The notes beneath the pieces were generated by a model that was not told the origin of the DNA, did no database searches, and saw only the letters and a list, made by a program, of their open reading frames with translations. The translations under genes and the position numbers were made by a program. Source: CADCWK01 sp964244115 (lineage in GTDB: Bacteria; Chloroflexota; Chloroflexia; Thermomicrobiales; UBA6265). From it: 19,684 nucleotides of DNA. Position 1 is the first letter of the stretch; every line of letters starts with the position of its first letter. Location of the stretch: contig CAXTHM010000068.1 in NCBI GenBank assembly GCA_964244115.1, positions 1 to 19,684 on the forward strand. The letters run 5' to 3'. Positions 1 to 6,347 of the stretch are shown in pieces.

Positions 1-620
1 CGGATCGTCTCGCCGTCCGTCAGGGACAGGATCGAGATCTCGGGACCGGTCAGGAACTCCTCGATCAGCACCGTCTGGCCGGCCTCGCCCAGCACCCGCT
101 GATCCAGCATCGCCGTCAGGAAGCGGACCGCCTCATCGCGCCGCTGGCAGATCACGACGCCCTTGCCGGCCGCCAGCCCGTCCGCCTTCAGCACGACCGG
201 CAGCGGGAAGGAGGACAGCGCGGTCAGCCCCTCGGCCAGGTCCGTGACCGCGACCGAGCGACCGGTCGGGACCCCGGCCGCCGCCATGACCTCCTTGGCG
301 AAGGCCTTGCTGCTCTCGATCCGGGCGGCGGCGGCCGTCGGGCCGAACGCCGCGATGCCGGCCTCCGCCAGCGCGTCGACGAGGCCGGCGGCCAGCGGGT
401 CTTCCGGTCCGACGACGACGAGGTCGATCCGGTGCTCGGCCGCGGCCCGGACGATGGCGGGGATGTCGGTCACGCGGACCGGGATGGATTCGGCGAGGGC
501 ATGGGTACCGGCGTTGCCGGGGGCGCAGAACAGGGCGCCGACGGCCGGGCTCTGGGCGAGCTTCCAGAGCAGCGCGTGTTCCCGACCGCCCGCACCGATG
601 ACCATGACCCGCTGGCTCAC
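1..620 (-). CDS. purD: Phosphoribosylamine--glycine ligase, 5' part
   Basis: GAR synthetase, the ATP-grasp enzyme that joins glycine to 5-phosphoribosylamine in cytoplasmic de novo purine synthesis. About 206 N-terminal codons are visible; the C-terminal half lies beyond the left edge. The N terminus reads VSQRVMVIGAGGREHALLWK, with the family's nucleotide-like loop GxGGREHAL, then APGNAG, DLVVVGPEDPLAAGL, SSKAFAKEVMAAAGVPT and the ATP-grasp segment PVVLKADGLAAGKGVV, followed by LIEEFLTGPEIS. I chose the GTG at 620 because GGGGAGGAG lies about 7 bases upstream; an in-frame ATG at 605 is the alternative but would trim the first strand. A TATAGT box on this strand at 685-690 could be its -10. 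The identification is secure. Confidence 0.96.
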   Translation of the reverse strand, partial: MSQRVMVIGAGGREHALLWKLAQSPAVGALFCAPGNAGTHALAESIPVRVTDIPAIVRAAAEHRIDLVVVGPEDPLAAGLVDALAEAGIAAFGPTAAAARIESSKAFAKEVMAAAGVPTGRSVAVTDLAEGLTALSSFPLPVVLKADGLAAGKGVVICQRRDEAVRFLTAMLDQRVLGEAGQTVLIEEFLTGPEISILSLTDGETI

Positions 621-684
621 GACCGCTCCTCCCCGTCCGTCACGTTGGGTTCGACCTGGCCGTATCGCCTCCGCATCGCGCCGC

Positions 685-692
685 ACTATACT
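685..692. promoter_or_regulatory. Overlapping divergent -10 boxes
   Basis: The octamer ACTATACT reads as TATACT on the plus strand (687-692), facing the small gene at 794, and as TATAGT on the minus strand (685-690), facing purD 65 bases away. It is the most AT-rich spot between the two genes. Neither direction has a clear -35 hexamer. If both are used, the two promoters share bases and would compete. Promoter assignment is inference. Confidence 0.45.
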
Positions 693-793
693 CTCCGTCG
701 GGCATCGCGCGGCCGTGTCCACGGGGTACGTGGCGAAAGGCGCGCGATCGAACGGGGACCCGGCGACCCGCCTACCGCCGTATGGAGTCGACC

Positions 794-1087
794 ATGAGCC
801 AGAACCTACCCCCAGCCGACACGCGGATCTTCCTGTTCCACAGCGCCGACGCCAGCACCGACCCGGGCGGCGCGACCGACCGCGTCAACGAGTGGATGGG
901 CAAGGACCGCAGCGGCGGCAGCTACGCCAACCTGCGCGTTCGCGATATCACGACCTCGCCGGACGGCCACGGCGGCGTCTACTTCACCGTCGTCTGCACC
1001 CTGGGGCATGTCCGGGACGCCAGCGACCCCGTCACGTCCCCCAGCGCCGCCTTCAACCCGGCCGCGAGCGGCGCCCCGCAGATCTAG
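794..1087 (+). CDS. Hypothetical protein, 97 aa
   Basis: A small protein I do not recognise. It has no signal peptide or membrane helix and is probably cytoplasmic. The central part (VNEWMGKDRSGG... NLRVRDITTSPDGHGGVYFTVVCTLG) looks like one helix followed by beta strands, and the tail is Ala/Ser/Pro-rich and probably disordered. The ATG at 794 is preferred over an in-frame ATG at 782 because TGGAG at 783-787 is correctly spaced for it. The gene stands alone, divergent from purD, and ends just before a strong hairpin. The helix-strand pattern faintly recalls short Cse60-like proteins, but I would not assign that. Confidence 0.7.
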   Translation: MSQNLPPADTRIFLFHSADASTDPGGATDRVNEWMGKDRSGGSYANLRVRDITTSPDGHGGVYFTVVCTLGHVRDASDPVTSPSAAFNPAASGAPQI

Positions 1088-1121
1088 TCCCCGCGGCGAC
1101 CGATCATACTGCCAGTCATGC

Positions 1122-1155
1122 AACGACCGCCGGGCGATTTCGCCCGGCGGTCGTT
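1122..1155. terminator. 15-bp stem hairpin, probably bidirectional terminator
   Basis: Perfect inverted repeat: arms 1122-1136 and 1141-1155 with an ATTT loop. It sits between the plus-strand gene ending at 1087 and the minus-strand tRNA-Cys pair ending at 1175, where a shared terminator for converging transcripts is expected. There is no real U-tract on either side. Confidence 0.75.
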
Positions 1156-1174
1156 CCGTTCGTCCGATTCGCGT

Positions 1175-1249
1175 TGGAGGGGCCGGCCGGATTCGAACCG
1201 GCGATCAGGGTTTTGCAAACCCATGCCTTGACCACTTGGCTACGGCCCC
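1175..1249 (-). tRNA. tRNA-Cys (GCA), copy 1
   Basis: A 75-base cloverleaf with encoded CCA. The acceptor stem GGGGCCG/CGGCCCC pairs fully. The D arm is GCC-GGC, the anticodon loop is TTGCAAA (anticodon GCA) and the T arm is GCCGG-TTCGAAT-CCGGC. The discriminator base is U73, a known identity element for cysteinyl-tRNA synthetase. The pair at the top of the anticodon stem (27-43) is a T-T mismatch. It lies downstream of a second tRNA-Cys on the same strand and is probably cotranscribed with it. Confidence 0.96.
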
Positions 1250-1283
1250 GGACTATCCGTGCCGAGCGCGGCGACGATCATCG

Positions 1284-1357
1284 TGGAGGCGCCAGCCGGA
1301 TTCGAACCGGCGATCAGGGTTTTGCAGACCCATGCCTTACCGCTTGGCTATGGCGCC
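1284..1357 (-). tRNA. tRNA-Cys (GCA), copy 2
   Basis: A 74-base cloverleaf with encoded CCA. The acceptor stem GGCGCCA/TGGCGCC differs from the neighbouring copy, the D loop is one base shorter, and the anticodon loop is CTGCAAA (anticodon GCA). The T arm and variable loop match copy 1 exactly, and U73 is kept. It is promoter-proximal on the minus strand, 34 bases before copy 1. The shared core with different acceptor stems suggests duplication followed by compensatory change. Confidence 0.95.
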
Positions 1358-1403
1358 TGAGGGTCGGGCCGGATCGATGGCCTGATCGGTCAGTGCGCCG
1401 CGC

Positions 1404-1409
1404 AGTGTA
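1404..1409 (-). promoter_or_regulatory. Possible -10 box for tRNA-Cys pair
   Basis: TACACT on the minus strand, 47 bases before the 5' end of the first tRNA. No convincing -35 hexamer was found, so this is a weak call. Confidence 0.35.
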
Positions 1410-1452
1410 CCACGCACCCGTTCGCCGACTGGCGGCCAGCGATCACTCACCC

Positions 1453-1710
1453 TCAGGGGGCCGGCTGCGGCTCGTTCGTGCGTGGGTCGACGTTGAAGAT
1501 GTACGTGACGAGGTCGGCGATGTCCTGCCGGTCCTCGGTGCCGTCGAGGACCATCGATTCGAGGATGTCGACCACGTCCGGCATCATCTCGTTGAGTTCG
1601 AGGATGACGTCGCGCTGGTTGCGGGTCGCGCTCGGGTCCGTGACGAACTCGTGGAGCGCGTCGGTGAAGCTGCTCTCGTCCACGCGGACGATCCGAAGGA
1701 AGCGGGACAT
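1453..1710 (-). CDS. Hypothetical small acidic protein, 85 aa
   Basis: I do not recognise this family. The protein starts MSRFLRIVRVDESSF and is rich in Asp and Glu. It is predicted to be mostly helical (DALHEFV, NQRDVILELNEMMPDVVDILESMV, RQDIADLVTYIF) with a short Pro-rich tail. There is no signal peptide or membrane helix, so it is probably cytoplasmic. AGAGGTGA lies about 7 bases before the ATG and supports the start. It reads in the same direction as the YtxH-like gene upstream, 119 bases away, and the tRNA-Cys genes downstream. Clean coding with a good ribosome site makes it a likely real gene. Confidence 0.75.
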   Translation of the reverse strand: MSRFLRIVRVDESSFTDALHEFVTDPSATRNQRDVILELNEMMPDVVDILESMVLDGTEDRQDIADLVTYIFNVDPRTNEPQPAP

Positions 1711-1829
1711 GGGCGGTCACCTCTGGAAGGGACGGGTACGGGACATCGACGTGACGGGTATGGGACGAAGCGGACGGAACCACCGGGACGCCCGTGCGAG
1801 CGCGACGATGATCCGCTCACCGGGCGGGA

Positions 1830-2000
1830 TCAGGCATTGGACTGGCCGCCCATCAGGCCGCTGACGGTGTCGCGGACGGTCTGGTTGACCCAGGAGAAGA
1901 CGCGGGCGCGAGTCTCGGAGCCGCTGCCGGGGGCGAAGAGCAGGCCGATCGCGAGACCATAGAAGAAGAACTTGGTCGCGGTGCGTGTCCGGTCGAACAT
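1830..2000 (-). CDS. YtxH-like small membrane protein, 56 aa
   Basis: The sequence MFDRTRTATKFFFYGLAIGL is followed by LFAPGSGSETRARVFSWV and a short amphipathic tail. One N-terminal membrane segment (about residues 10-23), then the 'G(L/A)xxGLLFAPxSGxETR' pattern, is the hallmark of the YtxH-like family: small inner-membrane proteins, often stress-linked, of unknown function. I chose the ATG at 2000, which puts the helix near the N terminus. Upstream in-frame starts (ATG at 2018, TTG at 2027) are possible because no ribosome site is clearly best. A second YtxH-like gene lies at 4822. Confidence 0.75.
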   Translation of the reverse strand: MFDRTRTATKFFFYGLAIGLLFAPGSGSETRARVFSWVNQTVRDTVSGLMGGQSNA

Positions 2001-2132
2001 GGAGAAACCCCGTTTCATCAGACGCAAAGGACGATCTCGTGGTCGGCCGGCCGGTCACCGACACGGCGACCCCGGCCAACTGGTATCTGCCCGATGGATC
2101 GCACAACGGGGACCACGGGCCGGGCTGCCCGG

Positions 2133-3194
2133 TCAGCGTCCGCCGCCGGTATCGCCCAGGTAGAGCAGGGCGTAGACCGCCAGCCAGTGCTCGACCATGT
2201 AGTGGCTGCCGACGACCTCTCCCAGGGCGGCGTCGGCGTGACGCCCGGCGGCGTCCAGCAGGAGCGGAATCCGCCCATCGCCCCCCGGCAACGCCTCCGC
2301 GATCAGCCGGCCGCACCAGGCCCGGCTCAGGTTGAGCCCGTGGAGATGCGACCCCTGGCCGTCGGCCGGGTCGCTCACGGTCACCGGGGTGAACAGGGCC
2401 GTGGGCCGACCGTCGGACAGGTCGGGGAGGAAGCGGGTCAGCCAGCGGGCGAAGTCCGCCGGCGCCATCAGGCGGGACATCAGCTCCGCCTCGATCAGGG
2501 CCGGGGAGAGGAAGTCGCTGCCGGACGGTTCCCGGCTCGCGTCGTAGCCGCCGTCGTCGAGGAACAGGCGCCGGGCGGCGGTCTCGATCGCGGGGCGGAG
2601 GTCGGACGCCGTGCCGCCGGACGCCGCCCGATGATCGGCGAAGGGCAGCGCTCGGCCGAGGGCGAAGGCGGTGTTGAGGTGGATGCCGTAGCGGACCGGG
2701 TAGGTCAGCTTCGGCAGCCAGGCGACGAGCCGCTCCGCGAACAGGTCGGCCAGCGGCCGGACGGCGTCGGCCCAGCGCTGGCCGTCCGGGTCGTCCCACG
2801 TCTCGAGGTCGGCGGCCAGCATCAGCAGCCAGGCCCAGCCGTAGGGCCGCTCGAAGCCGGGGTGCTCCACACAGAAGGCGAGTTCGGCCCGCAGGTTCTC
2901 CGCGGTGAGATGGTCACCCAGCGCCGCCCGGATCGCGGCGCCGTCGACGGACTCCGGGACCAGCCGGAGCAGCCGGACGAGCACCCAGTGCATCTCCACG
3001 CCGGAGTGCCAGTCGAAGCTGCCGTAGAAGGCGGGGTGGCGCTCGCGCGGCTCGCGGTACTGGCCGGGGCCGGAGACGTCGAGGATGGCGACGTTGGGGT
3101 ATTCGCGCCGGATGTTGCTCAGCGCCACGGTCGCGTAGGCATCGGCGACGCCGCCGAGGGTCGCCAGCAACTGGCTCTGATCGCTCGTGGTCAT
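2133..3194 (-). CDS. DUF2891 family protein
   Basis: A 353-residue protein matching the DUF2891 family, which is predicted to be alpha-helical and has no settled function. The family signature HPAFYGSFDWHS is at residues 53-64, followed by RPYGWAWLL (116-124), PVRYGIHLNTAFAL (166-179) and HGLNLSRAW near the C terminus. The conserved aromatic, His and Asp residues suggest a barrel with a polar active-site-like pocket, but no reaction is known to me. No signal peptide is visible, so it is probably cytoplasmic. AAGGAGGGA lies just before the ATG. It is on the same strand as the methyltransferase gene upstream, separated by 231 bases that contain hairpins. Confidence 0.9.
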   Translation of the reverse strand: MTTSDQSQLLATLGGVADAYATVALSNIRREYPNVAILDVSGPGQYREPRERHPAFYGSFDWHSGVEMHWVLVRLLRLVPESVDGAAIRAALGDHLTAENLRAELAFCVEHPGFERPYGWAWLLMLAADLETWDDPDGQRWADAVRPLADLFAERLVAWLPKLTYPVRYGIHLNTAFALGRALPFADHRAASGGTASDLRPAIETAARRLFLDDGGYDASREPSGSDFLSPALIEAELMSRLMAPADFARWLTRFLPDLSDGRPTALFTPVTVSDPADGQGSHLHGLNLSRAWCGRLIAEALPGGDGRIPLLLDAAGRHADAALGEVVGSHYMVEHWLAVYALLYLGDTGGGR

Positions 3195-3301
3195 GCTTCG
3201 TCCCTCCTTAGATGAGAGTGGTAGTTCGGTTGGGGTGCGTGCGCTCGATAGGCGTGCTTGCTCCCCTCTCTATGGGCACCTGCGAGCCGCAGCGCAGCGA
3301 G

Positions 3302-3337
3302 ACCCGCTTCCGGCGGGTGAGCGATGCAGGCTCACCC
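3302..3337. promoter_or_regulatory. Two overlapping hairpins in the 231-base gap
   Basis: ACCCGC/GCGGGT (3302-3307, 3313-3318) and GGGTGAGC/GCTCACCC (3315-3322, 3330-3337) share bases 3315-3318, so only one can form at a time. On the minus strand they lie after the methyltransferase gene and about 110 bases before the DUF2891 start. They could act as a terminator, an attenuator or a structured leader. I recognise no riboswitch class and see no other gene in 3195-3425. Confidence 0.35.
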
Positions 3338-3425
3338 CGGGCTGGGGGGAGGTCCTCTCCGCCGTCACGTAGCTTCAATGAATCCCGATCTCATCGCTGG
3401 CATCGTCATGCAGCAGCATTACCGA

Positions 3426-4613
3426 TCAACCCGCCCCGAAGCCGAGCAGCGGGGGAACGATCGGGGCGTCGCGGGCCATCGCCAGGACGTGGAACCGGCC
3501 CATCCCGCCGGGATCGATCAACCGGAAGATCGCGGAGCGGAGGGCGAAGTACTCGGCCGTCGTCATCCCCTCGGTCTCCTGCGCATCGAGCAGGACCTGG
3601 CCGAGCCCGAGCCGCTCCAGGAACAGCGACTGCTGCGTCAGCCCGGCCAGCGCCAGCCCCTCCGCCGCGCCCCCCGCGATCAGGGCCGAGAAGTCGACAT
3701 GGGCGGTCAGGTCCTGCTCCCCGACGCGGGTGAACGGGTCCTCGCCGGCAACGTGGCCGGTGTAGGTCCGCAGCGTCCCACCCAGCCGGTGGCCGCGGTA
3801 GAGCTCGGCGGCCGGGTAGCCGTAGTCGATCGTGAGCAGGTAGCCTCGTGCGAGACCCCGCGCCGCCGACCGGAACCACGCCACCGAGGCCGGCGAGACG
3901 TCGAGGCGGTCGCCGTCGGTCAGCTCGACGCCCTCGCCCCGCAACCGGCCGAGCAACGGCTCGCCGAGTTCCCGGTCCGAGACGTCCCCTTCGGTCTCGG
4001 CGAAGCCATCGGCCTCCCAGGTGACGTACCGCTCGGCCAACCGGCCGTCCCGGACGACGAGCCGGTGGACGGGCAGGGCGTCGGCGACCTCGTTCGCGAG
4101 CACGACGCCGGTGATCGGCTCGGCTGGCCTGTCGGTGTCCTCGGCGATGACGAGATCGCCCAGCCCGGCCCGCGCCATCGCCGCGACGGCCTCGGCCTGG
4201 CGGTAATGGTTGGGCTCCGCCAACCGGTAGATGAGGCTGTGGCGCAGCTCCGGGTGGTTGTTGTTCAGCGCGGCGATGACGTCGTAGGCGAGGCCGCCGA
4301 TCCCTGAGCCGATCTCCCGGATCGTGAATGGGTCGGGGCGCCCGAGCCGCTCCCAGCACTCGGCGATCTGCCGGGCGACCATGAAGCCGAAGTACGGCGT
4401 CGTCTCCGGGGCGGTGAGGAAGTCGCCGCCGCGACCAGGCCGGCGCTCCAGTGAGCGGTAGTAGCCGTAGTCCGGGTGCGACAGGGCGAGATCCATGAAG
4501 GCGGCGAAGGTGATCCGACCACCGCCGGCCAAGATGGCGTCCCGGATCTCGGCGATCAGGGACGGGTTTCCGGGATCGGCGGCGGGGAGGGGGTGGTCGG
4601 TCGTCATAACCAT
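3426..4613 (-). CDS. MidA/NDUFAF7-family SAM-dependent methyltransferase
   Basis: A 395-residue class I methyltransferase of the MidA/NDUFAF7 group (PF02636). The mitochondrial member methylates an arginine of a complex I subunit; the bacterial substrate is not established. Family motifs in order: GGDFLTAPE (62-70), a SAM-binding loop REIGSGIGG (99-107) in place of the common ExGAGxG form, ANEVADALPVH (173-183), TIDYGYP (261-267) and DLTAHVDF (301-308). Length is normal for the family and no signal peptide is visible. The ATG at 4613 is preceded by GAGAG; an ATG two codons in is equally possible. It is divergent from the gene at 4822 and upstream of the DUF2891 gene on the same strand. The protein contains no lysine, which reflects the genome's Arg-for-Lys bias. 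Confidence 0.93.
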   Translation of the reverse strand: MVMTTDHPLPAADPGNPSLIAEIRDAILAGGGRITFAAFMDLALSHPDYGYYRSLERRPGRGGDFLTAPETTPYFGFMVARQIAECWERLGRPDPFTIREIGSGIGGLAYDVIAALNNNHPELRHSLIYRLAEPNHYRQAEAVAAMARAGLGDLVIAEDTDRPAEPITGVVLANEVADALPVHRLVVRDGRLAERYVTWEADGFAETEGDVSDRELGEPLLGRLRGEGVELTDGDRLDVSPASVAWFRSAARGLARGYLLTIDYGYPAAELYRGHRLGGTLRTYTGHVAGEDPFTRVGEQDLTAHVDFSALIAGGAAEGLALAGLTQQSLFLERLGLGQVLLDAQETEGMTTAEYFALRSAIFRLIDPGGMGRFHVLAMARDAPIVPPLLGFGAG

Positions 4614-4821
4614 ATTCTCTCATCGTCGGTGCCAGCGGCTGGTCCGGGAGGTGGTGCCTCGGAACTGAGTTCCCAGGCCCTTCGGCAGGACGATCCCACG
4701 GACGGCACGAAATTTGGTACAACGTGGAGCAGGATCGTCGCCGTCGGCTCGTGCTGACCGGCGACCGATGGGACCGGCCGCTCGCCGCGCCGCGCCTGAC
4801 GGCTCTGGAGGATTGGACGCT

Positions 4822-5271
4822 ATGGGACGGTACGGAACGGCATTCATCGCCGGCGCGGTCATCGGTGGGGTGGCCGGGACGGCCGTGACCCTCTGGCGGG
4901 CGCCGCAGTCGGGCCGCGTGACGCGGTCGCAACTCGGCGAGCAGCTCCTGGCCCACGCCGGGCCGGCCGGCGGGGTGCTCTCGGCGGCGGCCGATGGGCT
5001 GAACGTCGCCGGGATCCGGATCGTGCAGGGCGTGAACATCGCGACCCGGTTCGTCGAGGAACTGATCCATCCCAGCACACCGGGCGTCGCCGGCTACACG
5101 CAGCCAGCCGCGACGCCGACGGTGGCTCCGGCCGAGCCGGCTCCGGAGGCCGACGGCCCGGTGGTCAACCCGACCGGCCACCCGATCTCCTCGACCTCCG
5201 GCCAGGCCAACGCTTACCGCACGGCGGCGATGAACGTCACCTCGCTCTTCGGGGACCGTCGCCGGCCGTAA
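4822..5271 (+). CDS. YtxH-like membrane protein, 149 aa
   Basis: It begins MGRYGTAFIAGAVIGGVAGT, a single glycine-rich membrane segment (about residues 6-24), followed by LWRAPQSGRVTRSQL. This is the YtxH-type pattern of helix, then 'APxSGxxxR'. After it come an amphipathic helical stretch, a Pro/Ala/Thr-rich linker (about 90-120) and a short basic end (FGDRRRP). It is probably membrane-anchored with the long tail in the cytoplasm; function is unknown. GGAGGA at 4807-4812 is 9 bases before the ATG and sets the start. It is divergent from the methyltransferase gene across a 208-base gap and is followed by a strong hairpin, so it is probably monocistronic. Confidence 0.78.
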   Translation: MGRYGTAFIAGAVIGGVAGTAVTLWRAPQSGRVTRSQLGEQLLAHAGPAGGVLSAAADGLNVAGIRIVQGVNIATRFVEELIHPSTPGVAGYTQPAATPTVAPAEPAPEADGPVVNPTGHPISSTSGQANAYRTAAMNVTSLFGDRRRP

Positions 5272-5306
5272 CCGGCTTCGCGAGGACAACGGATCGTTTC
5301 GATCGT

Positions 5307-5340
5307 AGGAGGGGCATCAGCACAGGCTGGTGCCCCTCCT
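5307..5340 (+). terminator. 14-bp stem hairpin after the YtxH-like gene
   Basis: Arms 5307-5320 and 5327-5340 pair over 14 positions with one G-T pair and a CACAGG loop. The hairpin starts 36 bases after the stop. No U-tract follows, so it may work with Rho or as an RNA-stabilising stem. Confidence 0.65.
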
Positions 5341-5787
5341 GCTATCCGGAGCCAGGTGGCGCAGCGTTCGCTCATGGGGTGTTCCCGTATTTGCAAGATG
5401 GATTTCCGATAGTGAACGTCGTGGTCGCCGGCGTAGTCCCCTCCCCAGCGCCGGGGGAGGGGTCTGCTCCACCACCACGACGTTCCCGGCTTGGCGTGGG
5501 TCGCGGCGACCGCGTTATCGCCGCACAGGGCGATGGCGTCATGGTCACCGCTTCGGCGATGCGTGTCATGCAGACGGATCGTCGTCATGTCCCGTCGTGA
5601 AATCGTCATGTCGCATTAATCGCCGCTTAAGCTATCTCCTGTACGATAGCGTCAGGTCACCCGTGTACGGACGCCGGTTCCCTGTGTCCCGAGTCTGCCG
5701 GCTCGCGCGATTGCCGCGAGAGACGGGGCCGTCACGTCGCCGACATCGCGCGGCGCGGTTCCCGGCATGGTGCGAGGAGATGTTCCC
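5341..5787. other. Intergenic region with nested inverted repeat
   Basis: No supported gene. It holds an outer 12-bp inverted repeat (5414-5425 and 5474-5485, GAACGTCGTGGT and its complement) enclosing a 9-bp hairpin CCCCTCCCC/GGGGAGGGG (5438-5446, 5454-5462). Around 5600-5650 the sequence becomes AT-richer and contains a small stem GCTATC/GATAGC. That stretch may hold the promoter of the gene at 5788, but no -35/-10 pair is convincing. Confidence 0.6.
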
Positions 5788-6189
5788 ATGGACGGTTCCG
5801 ATCACGGCGTCCAGATCCAGATCGAGACTTTGGTCTTCCGCTACGGCCGGGACATGGCGCCGGAGGCGATCGCTGCCGAGACTCCCGGCGCCCGCTTCGT
5901 CGCCCGGGCCCGGCTGGTCGCGGCGGCGGCGACCGGGGTACCCACCGCTACCGGGACCGACACCGGGACCGATGCGGTCTGGGGGATCCTGCTGATCCAG
6001 CCGGAGCCCCCGGCCGCCCGGACCGCCGCCGACGTCATCACCGACGACGGCCGCGTCACCCACGCGACGGTGCTGACCGATGCGGCGGCGCTGGCCGACC
6101 TCGGCGCGGTCGTCACCCAGGCGCGGTACTGGGAACTGGCGCCGTCGTACATCGACGGGCTGGACCGCCGCCGCGCCGTCCATCACTGA
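5788..6189 (+). CDS. Divergent gamma-glutamylcyclotransferase-fold protein
   Basis: A 133-residue cytoplasmic protein. YGRDMAPEAIAAETPGARFV (residues 19-38), VWGILL (64-69) and the end ELAPSYIDGL (116-125) match the layout of AIG2/GGCT-like proteins: the 'YGSNM...CPGA' nucleotide-like loop, a 'WGVL' strand and a C-terminal 'LPxxYxxxL' helix. In active members a Glu in the middle of the domain is the general acid/base, in a 'LDxxEG' segment after the WGVL strand. I see no equivalent here, and the loop has YGRD instead of YGSN, so it may be non-catalytic. GAGGAG at 5774-5779 supports the ATG at 5788 over the one at 5767. Fold assignment is by motif only. Confidence 0.72.
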   Translation: MDGSDHGVQIQIETLVFRYGRDMAPEAIAAETPGARFVARARLVAAAATGVPTATGTDTGTDAVWGILLIQPEPPAARTAADVITDDGRVTHATVLTDAAALADLGAVVTQARYWELAPSYIDGLDRRRAVHH

Positions 6190-6274
6190 TCTGGCGGGCG
6201 CGACTGGGCGGATGGACCGAATCACTCGGCCCGCGGATGGTCGCATTGTCCGAACGGATCGCGGACCAGGCACG

Positions 6275-6280
6275 TATACT
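6275..6280 (+). promoter_or_regulatory. -10 box of SP1
   Basis: TATACT in the context CACGTATACTGG, ending 67 bases before the SP1 ATG. The same hexamer occurs at a similar distance before the following surface genes. No clear -35 hexamer is seen. Confidence 0.55.
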
Positions 6281-6347
6281 GGCGGTAGATGATGTCACGG
6301 CCGGCTCCGGACGGGGGGTCCTACCGGCTTGGGGACAGAGGACGGGA

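Noticed and set aside
163..1962. Long plus-strand open frame of 599 codons
   Set aside because: It runs antisense to purD and through two tRNA genes and other minus-strand genes. It is Arg/Pro-rich low-complexity translation typical of a shadow frame in high-GC DNA.
3406..5289. Minus-strand open frame of 627 codons over the methyltransferase region
   Set aside because: It overlaps the well-supported methyltransferase in another frame and the plus-strand YtxH-like gene. Its product is Arg-rich with no motif.
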